From the NCBI GenBank assembly GCA_026193155.1, contig JAPHSI010000259.1, positions 1 through 10,108 on the forward strand: 10,108 nt of DNA, given 5' to 3'. Below are positions 6,751-10,108 of this stretch, in pieces; the stretch's first letter is position 1, and each line of letters starts with the position of its first letter. Source of the DNA: Sulfurimonadaceae bacterium (lineage in GTDB: Bacteria; Campylobacterota; Campylobacteria; Campylobacterales; Sulfurimonadaceae). The translations under genes were made by a program, and so were the position numbers. Below the pieces are notes generated by a model that was not told where the DNA came from, did not search any database, and was given only the letters and a program-made list of their open reading frames with translations.

Positions 6751-7527
6751 ATGAAAAGAATAGTGATTAAAGTTGGTAGTGCTGTTTTAACTCAAAATAA
6801 TGAGATAGCAAAAGAAAGAATGTTAAATTTAGTAAATTTAATTGCTAAGCTTAGAAAAAAATATGAAGTAGTACTTATTTCGTCCGGAGCAGTTGCTGCT
6901 GGTTACTCAGCTTTAAAGCTTGATAAGTCAAAACAGATTGGCAAAAAAGCAATAGCTGCGGCAGGTCAACCTATACTTATGTCGAGTTACAAAAAAAAGT
7001 TTGATATATTTGGTATTGATACTGCACAAATATTATTAACAGAAGATGATTTTGATTCAAGAAAAAGAACAAAGATTTTTCAAGAAGTTATAAATGCACA
7101 CTTAGAGAATAACATAGTCCCTATTGTAAATGAGAATGATATATCTTCTACTCCTGAGCAACTTTTTGGAGATAACGACCAATTGTCGGCTAACGTTGCA
7201 TATGCAGTAAATGCAGATTTATTGATTGTTCTTAGTGATATTGACGGTTATTTTGATAAAAACCCCACAGAGCATAAAGATGCAAAACTTTATAAAGTTC
7301 TAACGGAATTACCGGAAGGAGCTTTAAATGATGAAGCTACACCAAATAATCCCTTTGCTACTGGTGGGATTGTTACAAAACTTAAAGCAGCAGATTTTCT
7401 AATGAAACGCGGTAAAAAAATGCTTTTAACAAATGGATTTGATTTAAGTGCCGCTGAATCATTCTTAATAGATAAAAAACATACTTTGGGAACTTTATTC
7501 GCACCAAAGAAAAAAGAGGAGAATTAA
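6751..7527 (+). CDS. proB: Glutamate 5-kinase, short form without PUA domain
   Basis: Phosphorylates L-glutamate with ATP to gamma-glutamyl phosphate, the first and usually proline-inhibited step of proline synthesis. The 258-residue protein is a single amino-acid-kinase domain: 'IVIKVGSAVLT' (4-14, phosphate-binding loop), 'SSGAVAAG' (44-51), 'VNENDISS' (127-133, substrate loop), 'FGDNDQLSA' (139-147), 'LSDIDGYFDKNP' (161-172) and 'ATGGIVTKLKAA' (203-214, nucleotide-binding loop). It lacks the C-terminal PUA domain found in the roughly 370-residue E. coli enzyme; short forms are known in several lineages. The protein ends in a Lys/Glu-rich tail that contains the ribosome binding site of proA. 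It is the first gene of a proB-proA operon and is divergent from proC. Confidence 0.96.
   Translation: MKRIVIKVGSAVLTQNNEIAKERMLNLVNLIAKLRKKYEVVLISSGAVAAGYSALKLDKSKQIGKKAIAAAGQPILMSSYKKKFDIFGIDTAQILLTEDDFDSRKRTKIFQEVINAHLENNIVPIVNENDISSTPEQLFGDNDQLSANVAYAVNADLLIVLSDIDGYFDKNPTEHKDAKLYKVLTELPEGALNDEATPNNPFATGGIVTKLKAADFLMKRGKKMLLTNGFDLSAAESFLIDKKHTLGTLFAPKKKEEN
7515..7522 (+). promoter_or_regulatory. Ribosome binding site of proA inside the proB tail
   Basis: AGAGGAGA encodes part of the proB C-terminus and stands 7 bases before the proA ATG at 7530. With only two bases between the proB stop and the proA start, translation of the two is probably coupled. Confidence 0.6.
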
Positions 7528-7529
7528 AA

Positions 7530-8762
7530 ATGGAAAACTTTTTAGCAAAAGCAAAAGCATCTAGTAGAGTCTTAAACTCTTTAAGCGGAAGTGAAAAAAA
7601 TAGAATATTAAAAGAGATGGCAGAGGCATTAAGAAGTAATACTATGAATCTAATTGAAGCAAATGCCCTTGATATGGCTGATGGAAAGAAAAATAACCTA
7701 TCATCTGCTTTGATGGATAGACTTCTTTTAGATGAGGCACGTATTGAGGGGATGGCAGTTGCTATTGAGGAGATTGCTGCCCTTAAAGATCCGGTAGGAC
7801 GTATACTTGATGGTTGGGTAACTGAGGATGGATTAAATATGCAAAAAGTATCTATCCCTATAGGAGTTATAGGTATTATATACGAATCTCGTCCAAATGT
7901 GACAAGTGATACTGCTGCTCTGTGTTTTAAGAGTTCAAATGTATGTATATTAAAAGGCGGTAAAGAGGCATTAAATTCAAACAAAGCTATCGCTGATGTC
8001 CTTCAAGCTGTTTTAGAGAAAAACAAGTTACCAAAAGAGATGATATCTTTAATTCCGGATGCATCTCGTGAGGGTGTTGATAAACTGATTAAAATGGATA
8101 AGTATGTTGACTTGATTATTCCTCGTGGTGGGGAAGGGCTTATTAAACATGTAAGTGCAAATGCTACTGTAAGTGTTGTTAAACATGATAAAGGACAATG
8201 CCATACATATATAGATAAAGACGCCAAACTTGATAATGCTATTGCGATTGCAATAAATGCAAAGTGTCAACGTCCTGGGGTATGTAATGCTATGGAAACA
8301 TTACTCGTAGATGAAGCTATAGCCAAAGATGCACTTCCAAAAATTAAAACTGCTTTTGATGAGTACCATACCGAGCTAAAAGGGTGTGAAAATACTCAAA
8401 AGATAATTGATGTAGAAAATGCTACAGATGAAGACTTTGATACAGAATATTTAGCAAATATCTTAAATATAAAAGTAGTTGATGGAGTAGAAGGTGCAAT
8501 AGACCATATAGTACGTTTTACATCTGGTCACTCTGAAGCTATCATAACTGAAAATATTACATCTGCAGAGCTGTTTTTAAACTCTATAGATGCAGCGGCC
8601 CTTTATGTAAATGCATCTACAAGATTTACTGATGGTGGTGCGTTTGGATTCGGTGCTGAAGTCGGTATTAGTACAAACAAACTTCATGCTCGTGGACCAA
8701 TGGGAATTGAGGGGTTAACTACGTATAAGTTTAAAATATACGGAAGCGGTCAAACTAGATAG
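7530..8762 (+). CDS. proA: Gamma-glutamyl phosphate reductase (glutamate-5-semialdehyde dehydrogenase)
   Basis: Reduces gamma-glutamyl phosphate with NADPH to glutamate 5-semialdehyde, which cyclises to pyrroline-5-carboxylate for ProC. The 410-residue protein has the normal family length and the aldehyde-dehydrogenase fold. 'IPIGVIGIIYESRPNVTSD' (109-127) and 'SSNVCILKGGKEALNSN' (135-151) form the NADPH-binding region. 'LIIPRGGEGLIKHV' (195-208) follows. 'NAKCQRPGVCNAMETLL' (243-259) contains the catalytic Cys252. 'ASTRFTDGGAFGFGAEVGIS' and 'LHARGPMGIEGLTTYK' close the C-terminal part. It follows proB by two bases with a good ribosome binding site, so the two are an operon, and ProB and ProA are known to channel the unstable phosphate intermediate. 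It converges on the downstream response-regulator gene with a 3-base gap. Confidence 0.97.
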   Translation: MENFLAKAKASSRVLNSLSGSEKNRILKEMAEALRSNTMNLIEANALDMADGKKNNLSSALMDRLLLDEARIEGMAVAIEEIAALKDPVGRILDGWVTEDGLNMQKVSIPIGVIGIIYESRPNVTSDTAALCFKSSNVCILKGGKEALNSNKAIADVLQAVLEKNKLPKEMISLIPDASREGVDKLIKMDKYVDLIIPRGGEGLIKHVSANATVSVVKHDKGQCHTYIDKDAKLDNAIAIAINAKCQRPGVCNAMETLLVDEAIAKDALPKIKTAFDEYHTELKGCENTQKIIDVENATDEDFDTEYLANILNIKVVDGVEGAIDHIVRFTSGHSEAIITENITSAELFLNSIDAAALYVNASTRFTDGGAFGFGAEVGISTNKLHARGPMGIEGLTTYKFKIYGSGQTR

Positions 8763-8789
8763 AGATTAAGAGATATACTCTTTAATCTC
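8762..8789. terminator. Stem-loop across the convergent proA / response-regulator stops
   Basis: GAGATTAA (8762-8769) pairs with TTAATCTC (8782-8789), and GAG (8770-8772) with CTC (8778-8780). The stem is 11 base pairs with one bulged T (8781) and a 5-base loop (8773-8777). It contains the end of the proA stop codon and the whole stop codon of the minus-strand gene. No T-run follows on either strand, so it is not a classical intrinsic terminator. It may serve as a two-way transcription barrier or 3'-end stabiliser. Confidence 0.45.
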
Positions 8790-10108
8790 ATCTATTAATA
8801 TTGAGTTATGCTCAGTATAATTTTTAAATATTTTTAAATACTCTTCATCTTCAGCATGTTGTATGGCTTTATTTAATTCTTTTAAAAGTTCTTGAACATT
8901 TTTAGCACCTATATTTGCGGTAACACCTGTTATATCAATTAAAAGTTTATGTACTGAATCTAAATCATTACTATTGATGTATTCTTGAATCTCTTGTGTA
9001 GAATTTTCATAATTCTTCAAAAAGTCGTTTAATATCTCTTTATAAAATTCTTCATCCCCACCGCAAACCTCTAAACCTATTTCTATATTTAATTCTTGAT
9101 TTTCAATTTGTTGTTTATTTTTATATGAATATGCGTATAAAATATCATAAAGGGCATCCATCTTTAGTGGTTTTTCAAGGTTTTCCTGCATTCCGCATGC
9201 ACGCATTTGCTCAACATCGTCTGCAGCAATATCTCCACTTAGTGCTATAACTGTTATATGAGAATATTTAGGATTTGAGCGTATTAGTTTAGTAGCTTCA
9301 AATCCATCCATATGTGGCATATGTACATCCATCAGGATTATACTATATGAATCATCCTCCTCTAAATGATTTAAAACCTCTTGTCCGTCATCTGCAATTT
9401 TCATCTCTATACCAGATTCAGATAATAAGCCTTTTATAACCTTTTGATTGATTAGATTGTCTTCTGCAATCATAATCCTAACACCTTTAAATTCTTTAAA
9501 AGAATCTTTTGATATTTTCTCGTGTTTAGGCACTTCTCGCTTTTTTACTGTTGAGGTTGGATTTTGTTTCTCTTCTATTTCATCCTGTGTAGTATCTAAA
9601 TCAAATTCATCCATGATTAGTTGTGTTTCATTCATATCAATTTCTTGAGATGACTCAGGAAGTTCATATATAGCTTCTTCTTCAATTACTTCATTTTTTA
9701 CTATATCTTCTTCAAAATCATCAAATGTGTCTATAACTGTTTCTTCTGTTTTAGAATCTTCATAAGAATCATTACTAAAGTGTTCTTTTTTGTGTTTATT
9801 TTTAATAATAAACATATAGATAACTAAAAGTATTAAAATAGCTATAAAAGCTATTATCTCCATCATGTATGTTTGAACAAAGTTTTCTTGAATGATTTGT
9901 GGTTGAGCCATAGGTACAACTGTTTGTTTTACCTTTTGCTCTTTTTTAGGTTCTATTTTTTTTACTACAACAGGTGTTGTCTCTTTTTTAACAATTTTAT
10001 CTTTTTTTACGATTGGCTGTATCTCTTGATGTGTCATTTTATTTATTTTTTTATTTTTTTCTATAGAGTTGTTTTTATTAATAATTTCTTGTTGAGGTAA
10101 AAGTTTTA
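8766..10108 (-). CDS. Membrane-anchored response regulator with receiver and degenerate Hpt domain, 5' end missing
   Basis: The frame stays open to the window edge. The ATG at 10037 has no ribosome binding site, so it is probably internal and the true start lies outside. Numbering from that ATG: a Lys/Pro/Val-rich stretch (1-50), one transmembrane helix (about 58-78), an acidic linker (about 88-160), a receiver domain (about 186-305) and an Hpt-like domain (about 315-423). The receiver is complete: acidic pocket Glu192-Asp193, phospho-acceptor Asp237 in 'ILMDVHMPHMDGFEA', Ser267 and Lys289 in 'EKPL'. The sequence resembles the receivers of hybrid histidine kinases. In the Hpt part, 'HKLLIDITGVTANIGA' aligns with the usual AHTLKGxxANIGA, but Ile367 stands in place of the phospho-His. 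There is no kinase domain between helix and receiver. With the receiver in the cytoplasm, the Lys/Pro-rich part should be periplasmic. The partner kinase and output are unknown. Confidence 0.85.
   Translation of the reverse strand, partial: KLLPQQEIINKNNSIEKNKKINKMTHQEIQPIVKKDKIVKKETTPVVVKKIEPKKEQKVKQTVVPMAQPQIIQENFVQTYMMEIIAFIAILILLVIYMFIIKNKHKKEHFSNDSYEDSKTEETVIDTFDDFEEDIVKNEVIEEEAIYELPESSQEIDMNETQLIMDEFDLDTTQDEIEEKQNPTSTVKKREVPKHEKISKDSFKEFKGVRIMIAEDNLINQKVIKGLLSESGIEMKIADDGQEVLNHLEEDDSYSIILMDVHMPHMDGFEATKLIRSNPKYSHITVIALSGDIAADDVEQMRACGMQENLEKPLKMDALYDILYAYSYKNKQQIENQELNIEIGLEVCGGDEEFYKEILNDFLKNYENSTQEIQEYINSNDLDSVHKLLIDITGVTANIGAKNVQELLKELNKAIQHAEDEEYLKIFKNYTEHNSILIDEIKEYIS

Noticed and set aside
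7382..7984. 200-codon open frame on the minus strand
   Set aside because: It lies wholly antisense to proB and proA, which have clear catalytic motifs. Its product is Ser/Ile/Phe-rich without recognisable motifs, and it has no credible ribosome binding site.
9873..10100. Plus-strand open frame of 75 codons, and other small antisense frames at 53-262, 2075-2266, 5694-5903, 6371-6583, 8003-8270 and 9448-9648
   Set aside because: All are shadows of conserved genes on the other strand, with low-complexity Phe/Ser/Ile-rich products and no initiation signals.
1..10108. Search for CRISPR repeats, tRNA or rRNA genes, transposase genes, terminal inverted repeats or toxin-antitoxin pairs
   Set aside because: No repeated spacer pattern, cloverleaf sequence, transposase motif or small paired genes seen by eye; composition appears even throughout, so there is no support for a mobile island.

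Overview
The window comes from an AT-rich bacterial chromosome (roughly one third G+C by eye). It most resembles the Campylobacterota, near Sulfurimonas and relatives. That placement is inference. It rests on the T-rich upstream regions with TATAAT-like -10 boxes and few -35 boxes, the very Lys/Ile/Asn-rich proteins, the short glutamate 5-kinase without a C-terminal RNA-binding-type domain, and the style of the signalling proteins. Most of the DNA is ordinary core-genome coding sequence. I see no insertion sequence, CRISPR array, tRNA, rRNA or prophage, and the longest stretch without a gene is about 100 bases.

Layout, left to right. (1) 1-977 (+) is the 3' part of an EnvC-like murein hydrolase activator: a long coiled coil followed by a LytM/M23 domain that has lost every catalytic residue. 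(2) 1073-2542 (+) is threonine synthase, thrC, with its own promoter and a small hairpin in its leader. (3) 2548-4902 (-) is a membrane c-di-GMP signalling protein with a Cache sensor, an Aer-like PAS domain, a degenerate GGDEF domain and an apparently intact EAL domain. (4) 4985-5839 (-) is a ten-helix EamA-family transporter lying downstream of proC. (5) 5887-6651 (-) is proC. Across a 99-base divergent intergenic region lies (6-7) the proB-proA pair, 6751-8762 (+). (8) 8766-10108 (-) is the 3' part of a membrane-anchored response regulator. It has a Lys/Pro-rich outer linker, one transmembrane helix, an acidic linker, a receiver domain and an Hpt-like domain without the phospho-histidine. 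Its reading frame runs off the right edge.

Function. proB, proA and proC together supply the whole route from glutamate to proline, split into two divergent transcription units that share one control region. thrC gives threonine from O-phosphohomoserine. The EnvC-like protein should act at septal peptidoglycan splitting, probably with FtsEX outside the window. The two signalling proteins are independent of the biosynthetic genes and are each convergent with a biosynthetic neighbour. The two convergent junctions are very tight (5 and 3 bases), and each carries an inverted repeat across both stop codons.

I do not see a clear new multi-gene system. The points most worth a second look are the membrane-tethered receiver with a pseudo-Hpt domain, the Cache/Aer-PAS/dead-GGDEF/EAL protein, and the catalytically dead LytM protein.
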